From contig JADFAD010000006.1 of the NCBI GenBank assembly GCA_015665455.1, forward strand, positions 620,001 through 684,000: DNA of 64,000 nucleotides. The letters run 5' to 3'. The notes beneath the pieces are model-generated. The model saw only the letters and a list, made by a program, of their open reading frames with translations, was not told the origin of the DNA and did no database searches. This DNA is from Oceanospirillaceae bacterium (GTDB lineage: Bacteria; Pseudomonadota; Gammaproteobacteria; Pseudomonadales; Litoribrevibacteraceae). This document shows positions 26,974-35,820 of this stretch, piece after piece (position 1 is the first letter of the stretch; each line of letters opens with the position of its first letter). The position numbers and the translations under genes were made by a program.

Positions 26974-29900
26974 TTATTTACCTCGCTTCATAGCTCGTTG
27001 GCTGAACAAACTGTCTTTTACTTCTTTCTGATAATCCACATCACTGAAAGTAAACTCACTACGATGCCCCGTTTTATGGTTATCTACCGCCAATTTATGA
27101 CGAGTTATGATGCCGTCCACCGTTCGAATATCATCCGCAATGAGCGTTTTTAAAAGTCGACCTTTGACATCCCAGTAATTAGCTTTAATGATCACCCATT
27201 GATTGGCATCCACCCAAAACTCAGTTTTGCTGTAACCTAATTCGCGGGCTATCTTTTTAGTTTTTGTGACGCCTTGCATCCGATACGTTGCAACATCATC
27301 TAAGCGCTCTTCACCTAACAAGGAGTAGTCATAATCCGTATCATCTAACTTCCCTTCTAATTTAATATCCTCATACGTAAAATCCGTCCCTAAAAAATAA
27401 TCCCCACGATCGGATGCAGAAATACGACGCACCTTTCGCAATGCAGGTAAGTACAACCACTGGTCATCATCCACTGAGTGATCAGGGTAGTCATACGTCA
27501 TAAACGCAGTGCCTTTCACATTCGTCGGGCTTCGGTAAAAAAGAACGGTTCTTTTTTCATCACCGAAATATTTACGAAACGATTGAGTCAGACGCTCACG
27601 CACCTTGCCTTTTCTATCAATCAGTTTCATGTGCATGTTACGAACAACGTGCTGCCCTTCATCCAACTGATTAACATTACTCACTATTTCCGAAGCACTT
27701 ATGCTCACAGTTGTTATGTCTGCAGCTTCTGCCTTATTTGGCAACACCACACTGCCCAATCCACCAGCAACCATGGCGATAAAAATCACTCGCGCTAAAC
27801 CTACTCCAACCGCCGCTTCTGATGCAGACGATGTACCGCAAATGAAGCTTGGTCGAATCACCTTAATCAGCGCAGGAAGGAACGTCACACTGGCAATAAA
27901 ACTTGTTGTAACTGCTATTACCACAATGCTCCCGAAGTTATTTAAAGGCACTACTTTACTGGAGATTAAAACACCAAACCCACAAGCAATGGCCAAAAAG
28001 TTAAAGAACAAAGCCCGTCCGGTTGAAGGGTATAAAGCATTCAATGCTGCATCCAAGTCACGATTGTGCGCTTGGTATAGACTGCGTAATCGATCCAACG
28101 TATGAATGGCAAAGTCCACACCTAAACCAATCGCAACAGAAGCAAACATGGATGTACCAACACCAAGGTCGATTCCCCAAAGAACCATCGTTGTATAAAC
28201 CAACAGAATTGCACCACCCACTGGGATCAAGGTATAAACCCCAGCCACAAGGGACTTAAATAGCAACGATGAAACCAACCAAACCAAAAGCAGTGAAATA
28301 CCCAACCCAACAAAGTGACTTTCGCCTAAATCACGAATCCAAAAGTAGTTGACTGTGACACGACCACTCAACGTTGCGCTAAGTTGATCACTGCTCAAGT
28401 TTGAATCAATGTAATATTGCAACGCTTCAACAATACCTTGGGTGTCTTCAAACGCACCGGTATTAAGTGTTAAACGTACATTTGCGATCCGATAGTCATA
28501 ATCCACCTCTTCTTCAAAGTCCGTAGGTTCTGAAGATGCGGTATAAAGCAGAAAGTATTGGGCTGCCAATTCCTGGGTTTCAGGTAAGCGATATTCACTT
28601 GCTCGCCCTTCATTCAACGAACGATTCATTTGCTTAAGGTAATCCACGATGGACGTAGCACCTTGCACATGAGGAAGAGTTAACGCGTATTCTTGAAACG
28701 CTTCTATTCTCTTCAAGTTTTCTGGCCTAAATAACCCCTCTATTTCGTCCGCTTCAATAACAACATCAATGTTATTGGTTCCATCAAAGAATTGGTTAAT
28801 GACCTTATCCGCTTGATAGATAGGTTCATCCGAATGGAACGTATCTATTCGATCCTCATTTACTTTCAATTGAGTGGCTGCTATCAAACCACTAAAAATC
28901 ACAACGCAGCTTACCGCTACGGTGACCGCAGGCCGTGCTAAGCTTACTTTCCCCACTAGCACCATAAAACGGGCAAAGACATCCAGCTTTCCTGACTGAT
29001 GCAATTCAACAAAATGCTTACTGGCCGCAGGTTTTACAATGCTGATCGCAGCAGGTAAAAACACCAACGAATATAACCAAGCGATGCCTACACCAAACGC
29101 AGTAAACAAACCAAAATACTTGAATGGAGGCATATACGCGGCAAAATACAAACCAAGGAAACCTGCCATTGTCGTTAAAGACGTTAAAGTCACTGGACGC
29201 CAAATCTCAACCATCGTATCCACAACCAATTGTCTACGGTCCGTATTAGGGTTTCTGACTTGCAACTCAAAGTAATGACTTAAAACATGGATGGCATCCG
29301 CCACGGAAATACCAATAAGAATCACGGGAAGCGCATTTGTAATAACAAAGAATGCAACTGAACTGGAAGCCATGGCCGACAACGTCATCAAGACTGACGC
29401 TGCAATAATCACATTACCAAAAATGGTAGGACTAAAGCGCCTAAACGCTAACCAAATCATGATCGTAATTACTAACCCTGCAAGCGGATTTAAGCGCTGG
29501 GCATCGGAATCTATATAAGCGCCTAAAAACCCTGCAATAGCGCCCTCTCCAGCAACGTAAATTTGCTCATGATGTGAGTCTTCAGCCTTCTCAGCCAATT
29601 CAACGATTTGTTGGTATGTATCCTCAACCAATAAGTCATCGATGATTTCTGCCACAATTAACGTTGCATGCCCGTTATCAGCAACCAAGCTGCCTTGATA
29701 AAGCGGGAAGTTATTAATCGACTCCCGTATAGCGTCCGCAGTATTTTGAGTTTCAGGATAGGGATCATAAAATGGCGACACAGCCATACCATCGTCTGTT
29801 CCTGTAATATTATTTTCTGTTGATAAACTCATGACACGTTCAGAATCAATATTTGATAACGCACTGATTTCATCCGTTAATATTTCAACTAATGCAAGCG

Positions 29901-30174
29901 TCTGGGGGTTAAAAACGCCGCTGTCTCCGGTGTTTACCACCGCGAGAACAATCGGATCAGCCAATCCAAACTGTTCTTTCACTTTATTTCGATAAACCAA
30001 CGCAGGGTTATCCTCAGCCAAAAAAGCATCAGAGCGAGTGTCTTTAAATAGCTTTGGTAATTGGCTTACAGAGCCTGCAAGTACAATTAAACTTAAAAGC
30101 ACCACTAACTTTGGAAACGAAGTAATTACTTCAAAAAAACGCCGAACGGTTGAGTTTTCATATACGTTATTCAT
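26974..30174 (-). CDS. RND (MMPL-like) transporter fused to a LolA-like lipoprotein-sorting domain
   Basis: 1066 residues from ATG 30174 (a GTG two codons upstream is weaker). Residues 1-790 are an RND/MMPL transporter with two sterol-sensing-like six-helix bundles and large periplasmic loops; VSVADAIHVLSHYFE and ASVAIGLGVDFAIHTLDRLR are the TM4 and TM10 signatures. A thirteenth hydrophobic segment (VIFIAMVAGGLGSVVLP, about 797-815), ending in NKAEAAD like a signal peptidase site, leads to a 249-residue C-terminal domain. This has KGTAFMTYDYPD, QWLYLPALRKVRRI and YSKTEFWVDANQW. In related bacteria this is a separate periplasmic outer-membrane-lipoprotein-sorting protein. The extra helix would place it correctly in the periplasm. 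First gene of the MarR-controlled unit. Confidence 0.88.
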   Translation of the reverse strand: MNNVYENSTVRRFFEVITSFPKLVVLLSLIVLAGSVSQLPKLFKDTRSDAFLAEDNPALVYRNKVKEQFGLADPIVLAVVNTGDSGVFNPQTLALVEILTDEISALSNIDSERVMSLSTENNITGTDDGMAVSPFYDPYPETQNTADAIRESINNFPLYQGSLVADNGHATLIVAEIIDDLLVEDTYQQIVELAEKAEDSHHEQIYVAGEGAIAGFLGAYIDSDAQRLNPLAGLVITIMIWLAFRRFSPTIFGNVIIAASVLMTLSAMASSSVAFFVITNALPVILIGISVADAIHVLSHYFELQVRNPNTDRRQLVVDTMVEIWRPVTLTSLTTMAGFLGLYFAAYMPPFKYFGLFTAFGVGIAWLYSLVFLPAAISIVKPAASKHFVELHQSGKLDVFARFMVLVGKVSLARPAVTVAVSCVVIFSGLIAATQLKVNEDRIDTFHSDEPIYQADKVINQFFDGTNNIDVVIEADEIEGLFRPENLKRIEAFQEYALTLPHVQGATSIVDYLKQMNRSLNEGRASEYRLPETQELAAQYFLLYTASSEPTDFEEEVDYDYRIANVRLTLNTGAFEDTQGIVEALQYYIDSNLSSDQLSATLSGRVTVNYFWIRDLGESHFVGLGISLLLVWLVSSLLFKSLVAGVYTLIPVGGAILLVYTTMVLWGIDLGVGTSMFASVAIGLGVDFAIHTLDRLRSLYQAHNRDLDAALNALYPSTGRALFFNFLAIACGFGVLISSKVVPLNNFGSIVVIAVTTSFIASVTFLPALIKVIRPSFICGTSSASEAAVGVGLARVIFIAMVAGGLGSVVLPNKAEAADITTVSISASEIVSNVNQLDEGQHVVRNMHMKLIDRKGKVRERLTQSFRKYFGDEKRTVLFYRSPTNVKGTAFMTYDYPDHSVDDDQWLYLPALRKVRRISASDRGDYFLGTDFTYEDIKLEGKLDDTDYDYSLLGEERLDDVATYRMQGVTKTKKIARELGYSKTEFWVDANQWVIIKANYWDVKGRLLKTLIADDIRTVDGIITRHKLAVDNHKTGHRSEFTFSDVDYQKEVKDSLFSQRAMKRGK

Positions 30175-30184
30175 TATCACACCT

Positions 30185-30267
30185 ATGTATATACATGTTA
30201 TTTATAAATAAAATTAACCACTTTTTAAATCATTGATAGAGCTACTCCCATAAAAATGCATATGCAT
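30185..30267 (-). promoter_or_regulatory. Two palindromic operators before the RND operon
   Basis: ATGTATATACAT (30185-30196) and ATGCATATGCAT (30256-30267) are perfect 12-bp palindromes in the 110-bp gap between the MarR gene and the RND gene. A third, related site (30737-30748) precedes marR itself. The shared pattern ATG(T/C)(A/G)TAT(A/G)CAT suggests that the local MarR protein binds them and represses both units. Confidence 0.6.
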
Positions 30268-30290
30268 GTTTTATGTAAAAATACACCACA

Positions 30291-30731
30291 TTATTTTAAT
30301 TGGACAATCGTTTTTGTTAGATCAACCATTTGATCAACGATTTCAACCCCCAGAACTTGCCTTACTTGTTCTTGCGCGTCCAGCCAAAACGGTAAGGCCC
30401 GTTGATATAAGTCCTCACCTTCCTTACTGAGCGAAAGTACTTTCACCCGCTTATCATCGCCAGACTGAATAGAAATGTAGCCATCCCGGATTATCGGCTT
30501 CAAGTTACGCGTTAAGGTGGTTTGATCCAACACCAACACGTCTTGCAACTCTCTATTTGTCGTTGGTTGCGTGTAATGCATCGCCCTTAAAATAGAAAAC
30601 TGCCCACATTTTAAACCTACCGACGATAAATGATCATCATAGATCTGACTCATCACTCTGTTCGCTTTTCGTAGAGCAAGGTTTAAACACACTTCCACCT
30701 TAATCACCTTTGACAATTCACGTTTGTACAT
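30291..30731 (-). CDS. MarR-family transcriptional regulator
   Basis: 146 residues as opened by ATG 30731, which has no Shine-Dalgarno; a GTG at 30698 preceded by AAGGTG would give 135 residues and may be the true start, since the likely -10 overlaps the first ATG. The winged-helix core is plain: LKCGQFSILRAM, NRELQDVLVLDQTTLTRNLK as recognition helix, and SGDDKRVKVLSLSKEG as wing. MarR dimers usually repress a neighbouring transporter and are released by a small ligand. Here the ligand is probably a hydrophobic compound handled by the RND/DUF1302 system. The palindromes on both sides support autoregulation. Confidence 0.9.
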   Translation of the reverse strand: MYKRELSKVIKVEVCLNLALRKANRVMSQIYDDHLSSVGLKCGQFSILRAMHYTQPTTNRELQDVLVLDQTTLTRNLKPIIRDGYISIQSGDDKRVKVLSLSKEGEDLYQRALPFWLDAQEQVRQVLGVEIVDQMVDLTKTIVQLK

Positions 30732-30736
30732 TAAAC

Positions 30737-30759
30737 ATGTGTATACATGCTTTTGTCAA
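30737..30759 (-). promoter_or_regulatory. marR promoter with embedded operator
   Basis: On the minus strand, TTGACA (complement of 30754-30759) forms a -35, and the near-palindrome ATGTGTATACAT (30737-30748) lies just after it, where a bound MarR dimer would block polymerase. A -10 like TTTAAT follows, spaced slightly long. Confidence 0.5.
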
Positions 30760-30881
30760 GACAGTTTGATTAAATTAGCCTAGATCCCTATCGAACCAAT
30801 GGCAGAGACTAAAAGCCTGTGCTAAACCTAAATTATTAACTCACACCAAAATCATACTGTTCTGAAAATACGGGAGAGCTT

Positions 30882-31616
30882 ATGAAATACTTCACACTAC
30901 TGATTTCTTTATGCTTTTTATCACTTCACGTACAGTCAAAAGATTTAACGGTTGGTGTGGAGGACATTGAGTATTATCCAATATATGAATCCAAAGGAGG
31001 CGTTTATGGAGGCTATGCAAGAGAACTCTTAGATGGCTTCGCGAAAAAATATAACCACAAACTTAAATACAAGCCTCTGCCAATCAAACGGTTATTTAGT
31101 GAATTGATCAATGAAACCGTAGATCTTAAATTTCCCGATAATAAGTATTGGGCCAGCGACCTGAAAAAAAGCAAAGAGGTTAAGTACAGCGCTCCAGCAC
31201 TGGAATATATAGATGGTGCCTTGATGCCACCATCAAAGATAGGTCAAGACAAAAATAACATTAAGAAACTGGGAATTATCAGAGGCTTTACTGCTTGGGA
31301 ATATTTGGGGGACATTAAATCAGGGAGATTGAAACTATCAGAAGTAAAGAAAATGTCTCAATTAATGCTCTTGGTCAAATCCCATCGCGTCGACGCCATT
31401 TACTTTAATGTGCTCGTGGCTCGCTACTTCCTTAAACATAACGATGACTTCTCTGTGGATTTGGTAAATTTTGATAAATCGTTACCCCATACACGGGATC
31501 ACTATCATCTCTCTACCATAAAACACCCTGATGTTATTGCTCAATTTAATGAATATCTAGAAACGCATGCTGCTGACGTAGCCCATCTGAAAGCTAAATT
31601 CGAACTGGAGCTCTAG
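30882..31616 (+). CDS. Periplasmic solute-binding protein of the amino-acid-binding type
   Basis: 244 residues with a short signal peptide (KYFTLLISLCFLSLHVQS). The first strand LTVGVEDIEYYPIYE and GGYARELLDGFAKKYNHKLKY fit the type 3 solute-binding fold (SBP_bac_3) used by ABC transporters and by some sensor proteins. Conserved ligand residues are not all evident: the usual Arg contact after the first lobe is unclear. No permease or ATPase gene is adjacent, so it may be an orphan receptor or serve a distant transporter. GGGAG stands about eight bases before the ATG. Confidence 0.72.
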   Translation: MKYFTLLISLCFLSLHVQSKDLTVGVEDIEYYPIYESKGGVYGGYARELLDGFAKKYNHKLKYKPLPIKRLFSELINETVDLKFPDNKYWASDLKKSKEVKYSAPALEYIDGALMPPSKIGQDKNNIKKLGIIRGFTAWEYLGDIKSGRLKLSEVKKMSQLMLLVKSHRVDAIYFNVLVARYFLKHNDDFSVDLVNFDKSLPHTRDHYHLSTIKHPDVIAQFNEYLETHAADVAHLKAKFELEL

Positions 31617-31742
31617 ATTATAAACACAGCCTATACCACATATTTATGGTTTAACTTTACCGTTTAGCTTGTCTAATTAACGACAATCTTTACACCATAA
31701 AGATAGGGCGTTATTGTTGTCCTGCATAAACAGTTTGATTCA

Positions 31743-31755
31743 ACCATAGTATGGT
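31743..31755. promoter_or_regulatory. 13-bp inverted repeat before the acyl-CoA synthetase gene
   Basis: ACCATA-G-TATGGT, a perfect 6-1-6 palindrome 71 bp upstream of the start. A looser copy (ACCA...TGGT, 31636-31651) occurs further up. This could be an operator for fatty-acid control, but it is not a recognised FadR or PsrA box. Confidence 0.35.
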
Positions 31756-31825
31756 AGGATTTATCCCAAATAATCCTTTGAATTAAAATAAAAAAAAATA
31801 ATAAATAATACTACGGAACATAGTT

Positions 31826-33640
31826 ATGACGGACATCCAGCAAACGATTCAACTGAAAAACATTTTCCCTAAAATCCCGGTTCTACTGGGAAATATTCAC
31901 AATGTAATTAAAGGGCTCGTGTTAGCAAATCAAACTGACCCGGACAAAAACCACGGGTTAGCTTGGTGCATTGAACGTGCTGTTAAAAGAAACCCAGATG
32001 GTATCGCAATTAAAAGTGAACAAGGCGATTTAAGCTATCGAGAGTTCAACCAATTAGCGAACCAAACTGCCCACTTTTTATTAAGTCAAGGTTATAAAAA
32101 CGGTGACACTGCTGCAGTGATGATCGATAACCGTCCAGAATTGTTAATTTGCGTTGCTGCATTGGCCAAAATTGGTGTCGCTGCCGCCATGGTAAACACA
32201 GCACAGGTTCAGAAAGTATTAAGCCACAGTATCAACATTGTAAAACCTAAAGGTATTATCGTTGGTGCTGAACTTTACCAATCCATTGACGGCATTCGCG
32301 ACCAAATATCCGTCGATGATAAGCACTTCTTTGTCGTTCCCGATGGCAATGATGTATCAATTGAAGGGTATAGAAACCTGTCTGAAGAAATCCAATCTTC
32401 AGCAAAACATAACCCGGACGAATCCAAACTGGTTCGTAGAGACGACCCTCTTTTCTACATCTATACATCAGGAACAACAGGCTTACCAAAAGCAGCCATT
32501 TTCAAAAATGGTCGTTGGATGAAAGCCTTTGGTTCCATTGGGTTCATCGTAGCGCGACTAGGAAAAGAAGACACACTCTACTCCACGCTACCTCTATATC
32601 ATGCAACCGGCCTTGTCGTTTTATGGGGAGCAACTCTTGCGGGCAGTGCAACGTTTGCAATCCGACGTAAATTCAGTGCCAGTCAATTCTGGGACGATTG
32701 CAGAAAATACGAAGCCACAGCTATTGGCTACGTAGGAGAGCTGTGCCGTTATTTGATTAACAATCCGCCTTCACCAAAAGACCAACAGCATCTAGTTACA
32801 AAAATGATTGGTAATGGTCTGCGCCCCGGCATTTGGAAAGACTTCAAAAGTCGCTTTGGAATAATGCATGTTCAAGAACTTTATGCATCCAGTGAAGGCA
32901 ACGTCGGGTTTTCAAATGTGTTCAATTTTGATTGCACCGTTGGATTCTCGCCAGTTCCATACGCCATTGTTAAATACGATAAAGAAGCCGACCAGCCGAT
33001 TCGTGATGCTAAAGGCTACCTTCAAAAAGTAGGGAAAGGGGAATCAGGTCTTCTCATTGGTGAAATCAGCCCTAAATCGCCATTTGATGGGTACAATGAC
33101 CCAGAGAAAACCAAAGCCTGTGTCCTAGAAAATGCCTTTAAAGAAGGCGATCGTTACTTTAATACTGGCGACTTAATGAGAGACATGGGCTTTCGCCATG
33201 CTCAATTTGTCGATCGCGTAGGCGACACGTTCCGTTGGAAAGGAGAAAACGTATCGACCACTGAGGTTGAGCACATTGTAAGTGAGCACAGCGATGTCTC
33301 TGAGAGTGTTTGTTATGGCGTTGAAATTCATAACACTAATGGTCGCGCTGGAATGATCGCGATCACACCTCATGATTCAGTCGCGTTCGATCCAAATAGT
33401 ATTCTAAGTCATTTGCAAGACGAACTACCAAACTACGCAATCCCTGTCTTTATTAGGGAGCAGCAGCAACTGCAAACGACGGGCACTTTCAAATACCAGA
33501 AACACACACTGAAAGACGAAGCATTTAACCCTGAGAAGGTTTCAGACAAACTTTGGGCATTACTGCCAGGAGAAAACGCCTATACTCAGATAAATGACAA
33601 CATCTATCAACAAATCCAATCAGGAAACTACAGATTCTAA
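31826..33640 (+). CDS. Long-chain acyl-CoA synthetase
   Basis: 604 residues of the adenylate-forming (ANL) superfamily. The AMP-binding motif YIYTSGTTGLPKAAIF, the acyl-adenylate motif YASSEGNVGF and the hinge FVDRVGDTFRWKGENVSTTE are all present, and the arrangement matches the FATP/very-long-chain acyl-CoA synthetase branch more than FadD. The enzyme would activate long-chain fatty acids with ATP and CoA, supplying acyl-CoA for the wax ester synthase gene 7 kb away. The next gene begins one base after the stop, so they are co-translated. No signal peptide is seen. Confidence 0.9.
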   Translation: MTDIQQTIQLKNIFPKIPVLLGNIHNVIKGLVLANQTDPDKNHGLAWCIERAVKRNPDGIAIKSEQGDLSYREFNQLANQTAHFLLSQGYKNGDTAAVMIDNRPELLICVAALAKIGVAAAMVNTAQVQKVLSHSINIVKPKGIIVGAELYQSIDGIRDQISVDDKHFFVVPDGNDVSIEGYRNLSEEIQSSAKHNPDESKLVRRDDPLFYIYTSGTTGLPKAAIFKNGRWMKAFGSIGFIVARLGKEDTLYSTLPLYHATGLVVLWGATLAGSATFAIRRKFSASQFWDDCRKYEATAIGYVGELCRYLINNPPSPKDQQHLVTKMIGNGLRPGIWKDFKSRFGIMHVQELYASSEGNVGFSNVFNFDCTVGFSPVPYAIVKYDKEADQPIRDAKGYLQKVGKGESGLLIGEISPKSPFDGYNDPEKTKACVLENAFKEGDRYFNTGDLMRDMGFRHAQFVDRVGDTFRWKGENVSTTEVEHIVSEHSDVSESVCYGVEIHNTNGRAGMIAITPHDSVAFDPNSILSHLQDELPNYAIPVFIREQQQLQTTGTFKYQKHTLKDEAFNPEKVSDKLWALLPGENAYTQINDNIYQQIQSGNYRF

Positions 33641-33641
33641 T

Positions 33642-33929
33642 ATGACAGCAAGCAAGTTTATATTTCTTAGGGAAGCTCTCGATCGCTATCAACAACACAG
33701 TAATCGAGCACTTCATCGCATACAACATCAACTGCCGCATCATCTCGATGCGGTTGCAGAATTAATGGATAAATCATCTTATTCTTTAATCCAAGTATGC
33801 GGTCGAAAAACAAGGAGTTTAAAAGAAATATCCACTGACATCGCAGAAACCATAAAACTTTCAAATGATTACGCGTGCGACAAAGCTCAAGAGGTCATAC
33901 GAACGGTTGAACAAAAACGTTTAAGTTAG
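33642..33929 (+). CDS. Small helical protein coupled to the acyl-CoA synthetase
   Basis: 95 residues from ATG 33642, one base after the TAA of the acyl-CoA synthetase; the frame is open further upstream inside that gene but this start makes a coupled pair. The sequence FIFLREALDRYQQHSNRALHRI continues as helix to the end, with many His and Gln and no Trp. I do not recognise a family. The coupling suggests a partner or regulator of the synthetase, or a granule-associated protein, but this is inference. A strong terminator follows directly. Confidence 0.7.
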   Translation: MTASKFIFLREALDRYQQHSNRALHRIQHQLPHHLDAVAELMDKSSYSLIQVCGRKTRSLKEISTDIAETIKLSNDYACDKAQEVIRTVEQKRLS

Positions 33930-33933
33930 TCAT

Positions 33934-33963
33934 AAAAAAGGCAACCAACAGGTTGCCTTTTTT
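33934..33963. terminator. Bidirectional rho-independent terminator
   Basis: AAAAAAGGCAACC (33934-33946), loop AACA, GGTTGCCTTTTTT (33951-33963). Ends the acyl-CoA synthetase operon and can serve the convergent gene too. Confidence 0.9.
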
Positions 33964-34002
33964 ATGTTTGTTAAATAAATCTTTATGCGCTGTGACCCAT
34001 TA

Positions 34003-34704
34003 TTAAGTGCGAGGACGAATCACCAAACGAGTATCGGAAAAGTCAATATTCTTCAATGTAATATCACCAAAGCTTTGTGATTTAGGCGCTCCAGCAACAC
34101 GAAGATTTTCATAACGGATTTCACCAATGGTCGTCGGTACCGCTAATTCAATGGAACCGTCCGTATGAATAGTCGCCGTTGGCTCGCCGTCGTACGCAAC
34201 GTCTTCAACAAAAGTATCGGCTTCCATCATGGCTAAAACCGGCAACGCTATCTTGGCAACCGTCTCCATTGTTTCTCTGCCATCTGCATCTTCTGGATTA
34301 GCGATAAGCCCGAGTAAATCCTCACGCAATCCCTGGGCTGTTATATTATCCATCTCGGCTTCATCTAATGGCTGCATACCACCAAAGCCTGGCTTATTCT
34401 GTAATTCTTGAGTAGGAACCTCGTCGTTTTCGATGCGAGATCCATCCGCCTTCACCACCTGGAAAGGCATCATCATTGCGGTAACTAAGGTTGCAGCAAA
34501 ACGAATACTGGACTGACGTCTCAAAGACTTATTAATCTGGCGTTCAGTTAGAAAGCCTAACTGTACTAAGGCTTCACCCAACCGTAAGCCAGAAGTTCTT
34601 TGATGGCTAATCGCTTGAGTTAGTTCGTGCTCATTAATTAAACCTTTAGAAACAAGCAAGCTACCCAGACGCGACTTAAATTGAGCTTGAGCAATGCGAC
34701 TCAT
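34003..34704 (-). CDS. Membrane-linked protein with an N-terminal MshEN (c-di-GMP-binding) domain
   Basis: 233 residues from ATG 34704, which has GGAG eight bases upstream. The N-terminus holds two 24-residue MshEN motifs, residues 12-35 (RLGSLLVSKGLINEHELTQA then ISHQ) and 41-64 (RLGEALVQLGFLTERQINKS then LRRQ), separated by five residues exactly as in the c-di-GMP-binding domain of MshE/PilB-type ATPases. A hydrophobic segment (FAATLVTAMMMPFQVVKA, about 69-87) follows. The rest, outside the membrane, has MQPLDEAEMDNITAQG, a short motif seen in secreted or pilus-associated proteins. No ATPase domain is present. It lies next to a PilZ protein gene, so the pair may sense the same second messenger. 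Confidence 0.75.
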   Translation of the reverse strand: MSRIAQAQFKSRLGSLLVSKGLINEHELTQAISHQRTSGLRLGEALVQLGFLTERQINKSLRRQSSIRFAATLVTAMMMPFQVVKADGSRIENDEVPTQELQNKPGFGGMQPLDEAEMDNITAQGLREDLLGLIANPEDADGRETMETVAKIALPVLAMMEADTFVEDVAYDGEPTATIHTDGSIELAVPTTIGEIRYENLRVAGAPKSQSFGDITLKNIDFSDTRLVIRPRT

Positions 34705-34874
34705 GTTATGTTCTCCGAACAATCATTCTTTATAGTTATCTGAAACATCCTATTTATCTAACTAAAGATAGACAAAAAATAGGAATACGCCTGTGGAGGC
34801 ACTTTATTTTTTGTAAAATAAAGTGTCCATCAAGCGTTTTTATTAACGTTATATTTCTTTAATGAATGCTTATA

Positions 34875-35699
34875 TTAAAACGTCGCCCAAATATCCGAAG
34901 ATGCGATATCAACCCGCTCTTCGCTTTTTACGGTCTCAACGGGTGAAATAAACATGCGTTTAACCGCGCCGGTAAGCAAACCGGTTTTATCCATAATAAA
35001 TGGAACGTCTTCGCCAAACTGCCTAACTAAAGCTCTATCCCCATTAGACACAGAGCGGTTCATTGGCAATAACACTGAATCCGGCAATCCAACCACTGGG
35101 ATACCAGGAATATAAATAGCTGGTGATACGACAGCTTCTGTATGAGGGTTACGTAAAAGTGTTCTATAAGCAACAGGCGACACAAGCTCTACGCCTAATT
35201 GAAGCCCATCAGACGAAGGTCGAGACCAACGGATAACACACAGTTTCCAGTCCGCTTTCTGATGCTCTCGCACGCCCAGTACATCCCCAATTTTAGGATT
35301 CCCAGACACCTCAGTATCAATTTCTAAACAGAAACCGCCTGCGCTCATATCCAGAACATCTACCGAAGCGACATCTGAAGTTTCAGATTCCACACCAGCC
35401 ATCACCTCTTCGTAAGAAGAAAAGCGTAGTAATCCTGCTTCAGGATTTTCGGCGATATGAGTTACATTATTATTCTGTTCTTCACTTTCAGTATTACACC
35501 AACCGTCATCCATTGATGGCAAGCTTGAAAATAACAGTTCAAAGCCAAGACAGATCTGATATTCGGCCTTCATCCTCAATCGAGGAAAGACCCGCTCTGT
35601 AAGCTGAGCTATATTTGAGTCTTTAGAACCCGAAGCACTCTTGCTCGGTTGTGCAAAGCCAGAGAAATTAACTTCCTTAGTTGTGCCAGGCTGGTTCAT
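34875..35699 (-). CDS. PilZ-domain protein
   Basis: 274 residues from ATG 35699 with GGAGG six bases before it. The middle of the protein has VLDMSAGGFCLEID, matching the DxSxxG motif of PilZ, followed by the barrel strands GDVLGVREHQ, WKLCVIRWSR and GLQLGVELVSP. The N-terminal arginines expected in RxxxR are not obvious, so c-di-GMP binding is uncertain. The C-terminal 90 residues (YIPGIPVVGLPDSVLLP) form a domain I do not recognise. The gene precedes the MshEN-domain gene by 170 bp on the same strand. Confidence 0.72.
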   Translation of the reverse strand: MNQPGTTKEVNFSGFAQPSKSASGSKDSNIAQLTERVFPRLRMKAEYQICLGFELLFSSLPSMDDGWCNTESEEQNNNVTHIAENPEAGLLRFSSYEEVMAGVESETSDVASVDVLDMSAGGFCLEIDTEVSGNPKIGDVLGVREHQKADWKLCVIRWSRPSSDGLQLGVELVSPVAYRTLLRNPHTEAVVSPAIYIPGIPVVGLPDSVLLPMNRSVSNGDRALVRQFGEDVPFIMDKTGLLTGAVKRMFISPVETVKSEERVDIASSDIWATF

Positions 35700-35820
35700 G
35701 ACCATCCTCCGACAGACTTTAGTCTGTTCCAATTATTGTTTTTATAGTTCTTTCATATGGAACTATAGCAATTGAGTACGGTATTTTCTAAGTGGCAAAT
35801 GTAAAAAATTGTATAATCTG

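Noticed and set aside
27701..28105. Plus-strand 134-codon open frame
   Set aside because: Antisense to the RND fusion gene; composition is a by-product of the membrane-helix coding strand.
26974..30174. Fusion caused by a lost stop codon in a pseudogene
   Set aside because: Both halves are intact with normal motifs and the extra helix gives the right topology, so a functional fusion is likelier.
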